A stretch of 64,000 nt of DNA from assembly GCA_017514765.1 (NCBI GenBank), contig JAFWIU010000010.1, forward strand, positions 124,001-188,000, in the 5' to 3' direction. The notes under the pieces are model-generated. The model did no database searches and was not told where the DNA came from. It saw nothing but the letters and a program-made list of their open reading frames with translations. Both the position numbers and the translations under genes were made by a program. The stretch is from Candidatus Saccharimonadota bacterium. GTDB lineage: Bacteria; Patescibacteriota; Saccharimonadia; Saccharimonadales; Saccharimonadaceae. This document shows, one piece after another, positions 8,744 through 18,040 of this stretch (positions are counted from its first letter, which is position 1; each line of letters opens with the position of its first letter).

Positions 8744-10206
8744 AAACCGCGAATAAGACAGTAACCGCCGAAAGGCTAGTGAGAGATGCGCTTGAGAAAG
8801 CGGAGCATTTTCGAGACTATAATATTTTCACATATATTAATAAAACGGGTGCGATTCAGAAAGCGCGCGAAATTGATGCCAAAATTGCGCGCGGCGAGAA
8901 GGTTGGGCGTCTGGCTGGGGTGCCGTATGCTTTAAAAGATAATTTCCTAAGCCCTGAGGGTGAAACGACGGCATCAGCGCATATTCTGGAAAGATTTACA
9001 TCGCCGGTTACTGCTACGGTGGTAGCAAAGTTAGAGGCAGAGGGTGCAATTATGATTGGGCGGACCAATTTGGATGCTTTCGCACACGGCTCTTCGACCG
9101 AGAACTCGTATTATGGCCCGACTCTAAATGCGTTTGACCAGGAACGTGTGGCGGGTGGTTCATCTGGGGGTTCGGCAGTGGCAGTGGCGCTTGATATTGT
9201 AGAATTTGCAACCGGAACTGATACCGGTGGTTCGATTCGGCAACCGGCGTCGTTTAATGGTGTATATGGATTAAAGCCGACTTATGGATGCAATTCGCGG
9301 TACGGGGTAGTCGCGATGGCGTCATCGACGGATTGTATTGGATTCTTTACGAAGTCACCTGATGACATGGATCTCTTGATGTCGATTGCGTCTGGACGGG
9401 ACCCGAAAGACATGACGACGTTGCCGGATTACTATAATAACACCAAGTCGGGCGCAAGATTAGGTGATTCTCGACTCGCGCCTGCGCGCCCGTCGTTACG
9501 GGGCTCCGGCGCTCAATCCGCTCCCGTTGTCGCGAATGTTCACGAAACGCCCACCCGTCGCATCGGAGTCATCAAGGATTTCGACAACAAATCAGTCGAC
9601 TCCGAAATTCGGAATGCATTAAAGAGGAAGTGTGAAACATTGAAGAAGAAGGGTTATGAAATTGTGGAGCTTGAGATGCCGGCCCTGAAGTACGCTTTGG
9701 CAGCATATTATATTATTGTGCCGGCAGAAGTGGCTTCGAACCTGTCACGTTACGATGGTGTGAGATATGGATTCCGTTCAGATAAGTCGAAGGATTTAGA
9801 TAGCTTATATGAAAATACACGCAATGAAGGATTTATGCCGGAGAACAAACGCCGGATTATGATTGGTAACTTTGTGCTATCATCTGGGTTCTATGATGCT
9901 TATTTCTTGAAGGCTGCAAAGGCTAGGACTTTGATCCTACAAGAATACGAGAAAGCATTTGAACAGGTTGATTATATTTTGACGCCGGTATCGCCAAGCC
10001 CAGCGTTTAAACTAGGCGAGAAGGCAAATGATCCGGTTGCGATGTATTTAGAAGACATAATGAGCGTATCTTTGAATTTGGCTGGGGTGCCAGGACTTGC
10101 TGTGCCGGCTGGTAAAACTAAGGCCGGGCTGCCAATTGGCTTGCAACTGGTGGGTCCAAGACGAAGCGATAAACAATTAATTGAATTTGCGAAGGAGCTT
10201 GATTAA
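8740..10206 (+). CDS. gatA: Glu-tRNA(Gln) amidotransferase subunit A, with unusual insert
   Basis: Amidase subunit that releases ammonia from glutamine or asparagine for GatB. The Ser-cisSer-Lys triad is present: Lys66 (YALKDN), Ser142 (GGSSGGS) and nucleophile Ser165 (DTGGSIRQPA). Residues about 236-272 (nt about 9445-9560) are an Arg/Ala/Pro/Ser-rich segment not expected in GatA. It sits between the usual DPKDMTTLPDY and IGVIKDF stretches, and its DNA is clearly GC-richer and hairpin-forming (for example CCCGTcgttACGGG at 9489-9502). The frame is kept, so the enzyme is probably active with a surface loop. It shares its last base with the next gene. Confidence 0.93.
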   Translation: MKTANKTVTAERLVRDALEKAEHFRDYNIFTYINKTGAIQKAREIDAKIARGEKVGRLAGVPYALKDNFLSPEGETTASAHILERFTSPVTATVVAKLEAEGAIMIGRTNLDAFAHGSSTENSYYGPTLNAFDQERVAGGSSGGSAVAVALDIVEFATGTDTGGSIRQPASFNGVYGLKPTYGCNSRYGVVAMASSTDCIGFFTKSPDDMDLLMSIASGRDPKDMTTLPDYYNNTKSGARLGDSRLAPARPSLRGSGAQSAPVVANVHETPTRRIGVIKDFDNKSVDSEIRNALKRKCETLKKKGYEIVELEMPALKYALAAYYIIVPAEVASNLSRYDGVRYGFRSDKSKDLDSLYENTRNEGFMPENKRRIMIGNFVLSSGFYDAYFLKAAKARTLILQEYEKAFEQVDYILTPVSPSPAFKLGEKANDPVAMYLEDIMSVSLNLAGVPGLAVPAGKTKAGLPIGLQLVGPRRSDKQLIEFAKELD

Positions 10207-10625
10207 TGGATGGTGGTGTAATTACATTTCTTCTGGCAATTTTGATTGTGGCGGTATTGATTTTCGTAGCAATACTACTGACTGGTAAACGTGGGCATCA
10301 TTTCAATGTCCAGTTTTATCAGACGCGCTTCTTGGAAATCGAAAATCGCTTGAAGCAGGACAATCCAGCAAGCTACACTATGACTATTATTAATTGCGAT
10401 AAGCTACTGGACAAAGCGCTGATTGAAATGGGTGTGCCCGGCAAGACGATGGGCGACCGTTTGAAGCGGGTGGGGGATAGGTTTACGAACCTAAATGGGG
10501 TGTGGCGAGCGCACAAATTGCGCAATGCGATTGCGCATGAGGCGGATTTCGAGGTGAGTTACAAACAGGCATATAACGCTTTACAGATTTATAAACAAGC
10601 ATTAAAGGATTTAGGAGCAATATGA
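10206..10625 (+). CDS. membrane-anchored HEPN-like protein inside the gat operon
   Basis: 139 residues, no recognised product. Seen: an N-terminal membrane helix (about 5-27), then a helical soluble domain ending in WRAHKLRNAIAHEADFEVSY. RNAIAH (106-111) fits the HEPN R-N-x-x-x-H signature of RNase or toxin-type domains. It starts on the last base of gatA and overlaps gatB by 4 nt (ATGA), so it is translated with the amidotransferase. It could be an RNA-acting or scaffolding membrane partner; the HEPN assignment rests on one motif and a helical pattern. Confidence 0.6.
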   Translation: MDGGVITFLLAILIVAVLIFVAILLTGKRGHHFNVQFYQTRFLEIENRLKQDNPASYTMTIINCDKLLDKALIEMGVPGKTMGDRLKRVGDRFTNLNGVWRAHKLRNAIAHEADFEVSYKQAYNALQIYKQALKDLGAI

Positions 10626-12040
10626 GTAAATATGTACCGACGATTGGAATTGAATGTCATGTGCAGTTATGCACAAAGACTAAATTGTTTTCCGAGGTGG
10701 ATAATGACGCGCGAGGGAAGGAACCAAACTCATGTGTGTCACCAGTAGATTATGCCTTGCCGGGTATGCTACCAAGACTGAACGGTGAAGCAATTAGATT
10801 TGCGATTCTGGCGGGACGAGCGATGAACTGTGAAATTAATGCGCTTTCACGGTTCGATCGGAAGCATTATTTCTATCCAGATTCGCCGAAGGGTTATCAG
10901 ATTACGCAATTTTACCAACCAATTATTGGATCTGGCTATGTAGAACTGCCGTCAGGAACGAAGATTCGGATTGAGCATGCGCACCTTGAAGGTGATGCAG
11001 GGAAACTGACGCATTTTGACGGATACTCGCTCGTGGATCTGAATCGTGTCGATACGCCTCTCATCGAGATTGTGTCGATGCCAGATATTCACTCGGCAAA
11101 AGACGCACATGATTATTGTAAGGAATTATGGCGGCTGATGTGTTATGCGGGAGTGACGTACGGAGATTTATATAACGGCAATATGAGATTTGACGTCAAT
11201 ACTTCTTTGGCGCCTGAGGGATCCAAGAAGCTTGGAGTACGAACGGAAGTGAAGAACCTCAATTCGTTCCGTTCAGTAGAGCGTGCGGTAGAATATGAGA
11301 TTAAGCGGCAGACTAAGGTGTTAGATTCAGGTGAGAAAGTGGTACAGCAGACTTTGGGTTGGAGTGATACGACGGGGAAGACTACACCGCAACGCTCGAA
11401 GGAAGTGGCGGCGGATTATCGTTATATGCCGGAGCCAGATTTGCCACCGATTCATTTGTCTGCTGAATTCATTGAGGCTGAATCGGCCAAGTTGCCACTG
11501 ATGCCTTCGGATTATCGCGAGAGGTTTAAGAGCGTGATTGCCGAGGATATTATGGAGGCGCTCTTGGATTACCCAACCTTGATGCAGAAATTAGGCGAGA
11601 TTAATGAGCAATACGTAAAGAACGTTTCGAATTGGTTTGCGTCCGTATTGCTGGCTGAGGAGAAGTCGGCAGAGTATCTCAATGATTTGCCATCGGCCAA
11701 AGATTTGAACGAGTTGGCAGAAATGAACGAAAAGAAGGAATTATCCTCGACGGCTACTAAAGAGGTGTTCCTGAGGTTGTTCGACCCACAAATGAAGGGT
11801 CGTGGCGCGAAAAATATCGCAAAGGAATTAGGCTTGATTCAGGAAAATGATCTCGGTGCACTTGAGAAGATTGTGGATGCAGTATTAGCTAAGCCAGAAA
11901 CTCAGAAAGCACAAGAAGATTTCAAGGCTGGACAGGAAAAAGTACTCGGGTTCTTGGTGGGTCAGGTGATGAAGGAATCGCGTGGCAAGGCAAATCCATC
12001 TGCGGTAAGTGAAATACTGCGCAATAAGTTGACAAAATAG
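10622..12040 (+). CDS. gatB: Asp-tRNA(Asn)/Glu-tRNA(Gln) amidotransferase subunit B
   Basis: tRNA-binding and kinase subunit of GatCAB. Family motifs: PTIGIECHVQL at the N-terminus, RFDRKHYFYPDSPKGYQITQ (around 79-98), HLEGDAGK, and GVRTEVKNLNSFRS. 472 residues, normal length with the C-terminal YqeY-like tail (VLGFLVGQVMKESRGKANP). Last gene of gatC-gatA-HEPN-gatB. Together with GluRS at 49.2 kb it supports the indirect route to Gln-tRNA. Confidence 0.95.
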   Translation: MSKYVPTIGIECHVQLCTKTKLFSEVDNDARGKEPNSCVSPVDYALPGMLPRLNGEAIRFAILAGRAMNCEINALSRFDRKHYFYPDSPKGYQITQFYQPIIGSGYVELPSGTKIRIEHAHLEGDAGKLTHFDGYSLVDLNRVDTPLIEIVSMPDIHSAKDAHDYCKELWRLMCYAGVTYGDLYNGNMRFDVNTSLAPEGSKKLGVRTEVKNLNSFRSVERAVEYEIKRQTKVLDSGEKVVQQTLGWSDTTGKTTPQRSKEVAADYRYMPEPDLPPIHLSAEFIEAESAKLPLMPSDYRERFKSVIAEDIMEALLDYPTLMQKLGEINEQYVKNVSNWFASVLLAEEKSAEYLNDLPSAKDLNELAEMNEKKELSSTATKEVFLRLFDPQMKGRGAKNIAKELGLIQENDLGALEKIVDAVLAKPETQKAQEDFKAGQEKVLGFLVGQVMKESRGKANPSAVSEILRNKLTK

Positions 12041-12057
12041 ATTATCTGTGGTATAAT
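12029..12057 (+). promoter_or_regulatory. consensus promoter of fusA
   Basis: TTGACA (12029-12034), 17-nt spacer, TATAAT (12052-12057) with TGG just before it: a perfect consensus with extended -10. It overlaps the last codons of gatB. A second possible -10 (TGGTAAAAT, 12102-12110) lies closer to fusA. Confidence 0.75.
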
Positions 12058-12063
12058 ATATAT

Positions 12064-12092
12064 AATAAGGCCTGAAGGGGCTTTATTTTTAT
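12064..12092 (+). terminator. gat-operon terminator at the fusA transcription start
   Basis: AAGGCCT-GAAG-GGGCTTT hairpin (wobble pairs included) followed by a T-rich run. It closely resembles the terminator after tRNA-Glu (53395-53428). The predicted fusA start at about 12064 lies at the base of the hairpin, so the same hairpin would form the 5' end of the fusA mRNA. Confidence 0.6.
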
Positions 12093-12182
12093 TTACCATT
12101 GTGGTAAAATGGTTGAAAATAATGTCTTGTTTTTGAGTGTGGAGCTCGAAATACGACGGAATAATAATTATTAAAGGAGCAT

Positions 12183-14279
12183 ATGGCTGAAATTAAAGAT
12201 TTAAGCATGCTGCGGAATATTGGGATTATTGCTCATATTGACGCAGGTAAGACGACGACCTCTGAGGCGATTCTTTATCGTACGGGTCTAAAACACAAAA
12301 TTGATTTAGTAAAAGGTGGTACTGGTGGTGCTGATACCGACTGGATGGAGCAGGAAAAGGAGCGTGGTATCACGATTACTTCAGCTGCTGTTACGGTATA
12401 TTGGAAAAACCATCAGATTAATATTATCGATACCCCAGGACATATCGACTTTACTGCCGAGGTGGAGCGATCACTTCGCGTGCTCGATGGCGCCGTAGTG
12501 GTATTCGACGGTAAAATGGGCGTTGAAGCACAGTCCGAGACGGTGTGGCGCCAGGCAACTAAATACGGTGTGCCACGGATTTGTTTTGTGAATAAGATCA
12601 ACCAGATTGGTGGCGATTTCTATAAGTCGCTCGATTCGATTCACAAGCGTCTTTCGAAGAACGCGGTGGCGATTCATTTGCCGATTGGATTTGAGAAGGA
12701 TATTTGTGGTGTGGTGGACCTGATTGATATGAAGGCTTACACTTACAAGGATTATGCTGACCATGAGTTGACTGTCGGTGAAATCCCAGCCGATATGGTC
12801 GAGAAAGCCAAAAATGCTCGCTCAATGCTCGTAGAAGAGGCTGTTCAGGCCGATGAAGCTTTGATGGATAAATATTTCAGCGAAGGTGAAGATGCGATTA
12901 CCGTAGATGAACTAAAGGCAGCTCTGCGTAAGCGCGTGCTAGACGGTGACTTCTTCCTAGTCACTGGTGGCGATGGTCGTGGTGTAATTGTCGAGAAGGT
13001 ACTTGACCTCATGACTGATTATTTGCCTTCACCACTCGATCGCGATCAAGGTCAGACTGTTGGTACTGATCCGAAGACTGGTGACCAAATTATCCGCAAG
13101 GCTGACAATTCAGAGCCTTTGACGGCACTCGCATTTAAGATTGCAACCGACCCGTTCGTAGGTAAGCTCATCTTTATCCGCGTTTACGCTGGCAAGTTAA
13201 AGTCTGGTGATACGGTTTTGAACGCCTCAACTGGCGATAAAGAAAGAATCGGTCGCTTGGTGCGTATGCATGCGAATGACCGGAAAGATATTTCGGAAAT
13301 TGGTGCAGGTGACATCGCTGCGGTGGTCGGACTCAAGAACTGTACTACTGGTACGACGATTTGTAGCCCAGCTCACCCGATTCTGCTCGAGTCGATTGAG
13401 TTCCCAGATCCTCCAGTATCGATTGCAGTGGAGCCAAAGACGAAGGCTGACCAAGAGAAAATGGGTATCGGTCTTTCAAAGATGGCTGAAGAAGATCCAA
13501 CTTTCCGCGTGCATACTGACGAGGAAACTGGACAAACGATTATCTCGGGGATGGGCGAGTTACACCTAGAAATTATTATTGACCGTTTGAAACGTGAGCA
13601 TGGCGTAGAAGCTAACACTGGTGCACCTCAGGTGGCTTATCGTGAGACCATTCGTGGTACCGCAGAAGCCCAGGGTAAGCACATCAAACAGTCTGGTGGT
13701 CGTGGTCAGTACGGTGATGTTTGGATTAAGTTTGAGCCGAACGAACCAGGGAAGGGCTTCGAATTTATCGACCAGATCAAAGGTGGCGTGGTGCCTCAGG
13801 AATACCGCAAGCCTGTCCAGAAGGGTGTCGAGGATACTTTGGCGGGTGGCGTGATTGCGGGTTATCCAGTAGTAGATATTAAGGCAACGTTATACGATGG
13901 TTCGTACCATGATGTAGACTCGTCCGAGCTCGCCTTTACACTTGCAGGTAGCCTTGCTACGCGCGAAGGTATCAAGAAAGCTAATCCAGTATTGCTTGAG
14001 CCGGTAATGAAGCTCGAAATTACGACCCCAGAAGATTTCATGGGTGACGTGATTGGTGACATTAACTCGCGCCGTGGTCGCATCGACGAGATGGAAGATT
14101 TGAATGGTGGCGCTAAGCTGATTAAAGCCTTTTGTCCTTTGGCTAACCTCTTTGGCTACACTGGTGACTTGCGTGGTATGACCCAGGGTCGCGCAGCTTC
14201 TTCGATGGAGCTTTACGCTTACGAGGAAGTACCACCGAATGTGGCAGCCGAAATTATTGAGAAGCGCAATTCGAAATAA
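12183..14279 (+). CDS. fusA: elongation factor G
   Basis: Translocase GTPase of the ribosome. 698 residues with G1 AHIDAGKTT (17-25), the switch region (DWMEQEKERGITITSAA), G3 DTPGHIDF and G4 NKIN, and the usual domain II-V order through to QGRAASSMELYAYEEVP. An AAAGGAG site lies 5 nt before the ATG. The leader of about 110 nt contains GTCTTG (12124-12129), a word also found in the tuf and rpsJ leaders. A terminator follows directly and tuf lies 3.7 kb further on. Confidence 0.97.
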   Translation: MAEIKDLSMLRNIGIIAHIDAGKTTTSEAILYRTGLKHKIDLVKGGTGGADTDWMEQEKERGITITSAAVTVYWKNHQINIIDTPGHIDFTAEVERSLRVLDGAVVVFDGKMGVEAQSETVWRQATKYGVPRICFVNKINQIGGDFYKSLDSIHKRLSKNAVAIHLPIGFEKDICGVVDLIDMKAYTYKDYADHELTVGEIPADMVEKAKNARSMLVEEAVQADEALMDKYFSEGEDAITVDELKAALRKRVLDGDFFLVTGGDGRGVIVEKVLDLMTDYLPSPLDRDQGQTVGTDPKTGDQIIRKADNSEPLTALAFKIATDPFVGKLIFIRVYAGKLKSGDTVLNASTGDKERIGRLVRMHANDRKDISEIGAGDIAAVVGLKNCTTGTTICSPAHPILLESIEFPDPPVSIAVEPKTKADQEKMGIGLSKMAEEDPTFRVHTDEETGQTIISGMGELHLEIIIDRLKREHGVEANTGAPQVAYRETIRGTAEAQGKHIKQSGGRGQYGDVWIKFEPNEPGKGFEFIDQIKGGVVPQEYRKPVQKGVEDTLAGGVIAGYPVVDIKATLYDGSYHDVDSSELAFTLAGSLATREGIKKANPVLLEPVMKLEITTPEDFMGDVIGDINSRRGRIDEMEDLNGGAKLIKAFCPLANLFGYTGDLRGMTQGRAASSMELYAYEEVPPNVAAEIIEKRNSK

Positions 14280-14290
14280 TTAGCCCATCT

Positions 14291-14327
14291 AATCAAAATA
14301 ACCAAGCTTTGAGGCTTGGTTATTTTG
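14291..14327. terminator. bidirectional terminator after fusA
   Basis: AAAATAACCAAGC - TTTGA - GGCTTGGTTATTTT hairpin with A and T flanks. It serves fusA (plus) and the convergent surface-protein gene (minus). Confidence 0.85.
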
Positions 14328-14341
14328 TGGGGTCATTCCGA

Positions 14342-17300
14342 TCAGTCGAATTTGAGGGAATTATGATGTGAGAATAATCTATAGCCAAAGTAGCAACCTG
14401 CGAGAAGAAGTGTTCCGGCGCTAACGATGAAGATATAGTTGCTGCCATTACTGTCTTGACCACCAGTCAGCGGAACTGACATGGACCCAGTATCTGGTGT
14501 TGGTGGGTAGACATCGATGGTTTGGTTTTCATCATCGAGGTCTTCGTGGGAGACCACCAGAATAAGGTCAGACTCCTCCATAGTTTCGTCACGCTCATAT
14601 GCATACTCGAACACGACAATTTGTTTACCGGCTAGTTCAGAGGCATCAATGTCGTAGAGTAGCTCGACCTGACCGCAGTTGGTCTCTGGAGTGAATTCGA
14701 TACTCTGTTCAATCGATTGACCGTTAATCTTGAGGTCTTCACCTGTGGCTTTATCCTTCAGGATACCTTTGATGACGTATGTCTTTCCTGCTAGTAGACA
14801 ATAATCGACGGTATCTTTAATCTGCTGGTCGGCTTTTGAAATGATTGACTTGTCATTATCGGCGGCATCGGTAGCATTAGTACCAAGCGAATAAACTACG
14901 ACAGTTTGAGACAAATCGTCAAGATCTTCGTGTTTCACAATCGGCTCATCTCCATCGGTAACTTCATCACCACTATATGCGTACTCGAATACAACAATCT
15001 CTTTACCGGCTAATTCAGAGGCATCAATGTCGTAAAGGAGTTCAACCTGGCCGCAATTAGTTGTTGGGGTAATAACGGTGCTTTGTTCAATAGTCTTTCC
15101 ATTTACTTTAATGTCGTCTCCGGTTTCCTTATCCTTCAAAATACCTTTAATAGTGTAGGTTTCGCCAGCCTTGAGACAGTAGTTGACAGTGTCCAGAATT
15201 TGCTGTTCTTTCTCAGCAACGATATTGTTATCTTTATCGGAAGCGTCAACTGCGGTGGTACCCAAAGAGAACACAGTTACAGTTTGTTTTTTGTCATCAA
15301 TGTTAGTGTGGCTAACAATTGGGGTGGTACTATTTCCTTCATATGCGTACTCATATACTACGATTTCCTTGCCGGCGAGCTTTGAGGCATCGATATCATA
15401 GGTAAGTTTAACCTGCCCACAACTTGTATTTGCATCTAAAGTAATATGGGTGCTCTTCTCGACTTTGTTGCCGTTAATGAGAAGGTTTTGCCCGGTTGCC
15501 TTGTCTTTTAGTATACCTTTAATGGTGTATGTCTTTCCGGCTCCTAAACAATAACTGACAGTGTCTTGAATCTTTTGTCCAGGCTCTGCGAGAATGATTC
15601 GATCTCGATCGGTCGGATCAATGGCGCTAGTACCGAGTGAGTATACCTGAATAGTTTGAGCAGTATCATTGATTTTTTCATGGCTAACGATTGGTGTAGT
15701 ACTATTTCCTTCATATGCATACTCAAAGACTACGATTGTTTTACCACCCAATGAAGATGCATTAATGTCATAGATTAGTTCCACAGTACCGCAATCACTG
15801 GTAGGAGTAAACGTTACGCTCTTTTCAATAGATTGTCCGTTGACTTTAAGATCTGTACCCGTGGATTTGTCTTTAAGAACACCCCTGATGGTGTATTCAG
15901 TTCCAGCCTTGAGACAGTAACTGACAGTGTCTTTAATATGTTGGCCTGACTTAGCGAGGATTACCTGGTCGTTATCGGCTGAGTCAGTAGCACTGGTGCC
16001 GAGTGAATAAACAATTGGCGTTTCAACAGTAATAGTTTGATCCGAATTACCATAGCTGGCGTGTGAATAAATAATATCGTCACCTTCATAGATGTATGCA
16101 AACAACACGAGGGTATGTCCGGCATATTCTGATGCATCGAAGCTGAGTTTTGTAATGATTTGACCGCAGTTCTTCGTTGTACCTAGTGCTTCTATTTCAA
16201 CACTGGATTGTACAGCCGAGCCTCCATAATAAACCGGTTGTCTAGTATCTTTATCCATTAGCTTATTGACAATGACGTGGCTTCGATCACCTGGTACACA
16301 AAAGTTGATAGTATCTTTGACAGTTGCTACACCTTCAGCTGCGATTGTACTATCTCCGTCTGAATCGTCCTCAGCCACAGTGAAAACATAGTAGTCTGTG
16401 CTTGTACAATAGTTTTCCCATTTGCCATCCACACCAAGCAATACAACTTCTGAATCACTTGATATTGTAAATGTCTTTTTCTGTGATTCTATATCATGGC
16501 ATTGTTCATTACGACTACAAACCAATTCGGTGATTTCATAGGTATCATATGGCAAGGCACCAACAGCATTGTCTATAGGACTACCATCTAGTCCAAACCA
16601 AGTACCATACCCCTGATAGGTGATATTATCTGGGTTAGATTCATCCTCGTCATAACCATTAGTGCCATTATCGTGCTGATTAGCTGATGTATCTACTAGA
16701 CCATTAGAATCTGATACAACTATGTGCTTTTCGCCAGTCGTTTTTGATTTGATACTAAACGGTATATTTGCCATTGGTCGTCCATTGTCATCAACTTTTG
16801 TAAATTTTACATCTCCTCGCACTATGTTGTTCCGGAACGTTATCGTTGTATTGCTTGTCAGGTTGACATCTTGTTGCGGTTCATTGTCTAATGGCACTAA
16901 TAAGCCATTATCCATTGCGCTTCCTGTTTCTTTAATCTTATACTTTCCTGGTGGTAAGTTGGAGAATGTCACTTTCCCTTGGTTATCTGTTTCGCCAGAT
17001 GCTATCACTTGGCCTTCCCATTCATAGAACTCATCTTTGGCTGGATTATATACTATTGCTTGATCATTGTAGTCCAGTTCAAACACCACCCCCTCTAGCG
17101 ACGCTGCACCGGCAGGCGTACACGACGTTTCGCTCGGCCCACATTTTTGAATAGTTAGGCTAACTGATGTGTAGTTATCTTCAATCCACATCACTTCTTG
17201 CTTACCATTAAGCGTCGATGGGTCAATCATATACAATTTTGAGTTCTTAGCCATAGCCCATAGATAGCTATTTGGATTCTGTACTTCTTCATTTAATGCC

Positions 17301-17809
17301 CTCACGAAGTTTTGGACTTTGGTACGACCTGCGCTATTTAGCCCCCGAAGATCTCCATCATATATGTATCCAATTGCCGCATGGACATATGCATATCTGC
17401 TGTCGCCCGTTATGCCGCTAAAGTATTCATCGAGAAAAGCGTCGGTATAGGAGTTGGAATGGACATATGCATAAATAGCTAGAAGAATCGTATTGTAACC
17501 TGAGACTGTTTGAGCCTTATATTGGCCATTGGGAGAATTTTTGCTTGGCACAGAGCAGAACCCGGTATGATTACCAGAGCTTGTGGTAATAGTAAACTTA
17601 TGTGTATTCCAATCTCCGTAGTCTATCCTATAGCCATTATCTACAGTGATAGTTTCACCATCGCTAGTAATTGCCTTTACGTCGGCATTGTTCTTAGCTA
17701 GTTTAATTACGAATGACAGGGTACTTACGAAAAGCGCCAAACACAGGACGCCAGCAACCACCTTTCTAATTCGCATTTTTGGCATGAGCCCAAAAGCTTT
17801 GATTTTCAT
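14342..17809 (-). CDS. large sortase-anchored VaFE/Cna-B repeat surface protein
   Basis: 1155 residues, start set at ATG 17809 (AAAAAGGAA site upstream; the longer frame to 17878 runs into the promoter). Signal helix (VVAGVLCLALFVSTLSFVI), then a thioester-domain-like region with GFCSVPSKNSPNG; the usual Gln partner seems to be His (YVHAAIGYIY), so the thioester may not form. Cna-B/SpaA-like domains follow (VFELDYN, FSNLPPGKYKIKETGS), then about five VaFE-type repeats (roughly residues 500-1100). The last four are close copies of about 125 residues with YSLGT, DTVxYCL, DCG/NCG, VVFEYAYEG and SHE. Each carries two Cys. The tail has TPDTG and VPLTGG, a membrane helix and basic residues. Probably an adhesin or stalk reaching toward a host cell. 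Confidence 0.88.
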   Translation of the reverse strand: MKIKAFGLMPKMRIRKVVAGVLCLALFVSTLSFVIKLAKNNADVKAITSDGETITVDNGYRIDYGDWNTHKFTITTSSGNHTGFCSVPSKNSPNGQYKAQTVSGYNTILLAIYAYVHSNSYTDAFLDEYFSGITGDSRYAYVHAAIGYIYDGDLRGLNSAGRTKVQNFVRALNEEVQNPNSYLWAMAKNSKLYMIDPSTLNGKQEVMWIEDNYTSVSLTIQKCGPSETSCTPAGAASLEGVVFELDYNDQAIVYNPAKDEFYEWEGQVIASGETDNQGKVTFSNLPPGKYKIKETGSAMDNGLLVPLDNEPQQDVNLTSNTTITFRNNIVRGDVKFTKVDDNGRPMANIPFSIKSKTTGEKHIVVSDSNGLVDTSANQHDNGTNGYDEDESNPDNITYQGYGTWFGLDGSPIDNAVGALPYDTYEITELVCSRNEQCHDIESQKKTFTISSDSEVVLLGVDGKWENYCTSTDYYVFTVAEDDSDGDSTIAAEGVATVKDTINFCVPGDRSHVIVNKLMDKDTRQPVYYGGSAVQSSVEIEALGTTKNCGQIITKLSFDASEYAGHTLVLFAYIYEGDDIIYSHASYGNSDQTITVETPIVYSLGTSATDSADNDQVILAKSGQHIKDTVSYCLKAGTEYTIRGVLKDKSTGTDLKVNGQSIEKSVTFTPTSDCGTVELIYDINASSLGGKTIVVFEYAYEGNSTTPIVSHEKINDTAQTIQVYSLGTSAIDPTDRDRIILAEPGQKIQDTVSYCLGAGKTYTIKGILKDKATGQNLLINGNKVEKSTHITLDANTSCGQVKLTYDIDASKLAGKEIVVYEYAYEGNSTTPIVSHTNIDDKKQTVTVFSLGTTAVDASDKDNNIVAEKEQQILDTVNYCLKAGETYTIKGILKDKETGDDIKVNGKTIEQSTVITPTTNCGQVELLYDIDASELAGKEIVVFEYAYSGDEVTDGDEPIVKHEDLDDLSQTVVVYSLGTNATDAADNDKSIISKADQQIKDTVDYCLLAGKTYVIKGILKDKATGEDLKINGQSIEQSIEFTPETNCGQVELLYDIDASELAGKQIVVFEYAYERDETMEESDLILVVSHEDLDDENQTIDVYPPTPDTGSMSVPLTGGQDSNGSNYIFIVSAGTLLLAGCYFGYRLFSHHNSLKFD

Positions 17810-17830
17810 TTTGTATTCCTTTTTTATTTG

Positions 17831-17878
17831 AATGACCTTTGTATCATCTATTATAAGCATTAGTTGATTAATTGTCAA
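17831..17878 (-). promoter_or_regulatory. consensus promoter and 5'-leader box of the VaFE surface gene
   Basis: Reading the minus strand: TTGACA (17873-17878), 17-nt spacer, TATAAT (17850-17855), then AAAGGTCATT (17831-17840) starting about 2 nt after the predicted transcription start. The same box occurs near the 5' end of the two InlB-repeat genes. Confidence 0.75.
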
Positions 17879-17940
17879 GAGCTTTTTTGTGGTTTTTTGG
17901 GCAAATTCTGTGTTTTGGAGATTTTTATATCATTAGCCTC

Positions 17941-17969
17941 TTTACAAAAGAATCAAAATAGTCTAAAAT
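17941..17969 (+). promoter_or_regulatory. promoter of tuf
   Basis: TTTACA (17941-17946), 17-nt spacer, TAAAAT (17964-17969). The leader of about 65 nt carries a TTGGAGC/GCTCCAA hairpin (17984-17990 with 18005-18011) and an AAAAAGGAG ribosome site. Confidence 0.7.
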
Positions 17970-18040
17970 AGTAGGGTAGAGTCTTGGAGCTGGTTTTTAT
18001 TAGCGCTCCAACCGTAATTAATATATAAAAAGGAGAATGA

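Noticed and set aside
17810-17878. Upstream extension of the VaFE gene to the first ATG at 17878
   Set aside because: The extra 23 codons cover the -10 box and the leader; the ATG at 17809 has a ribosome site and begins a normal signal peptide.
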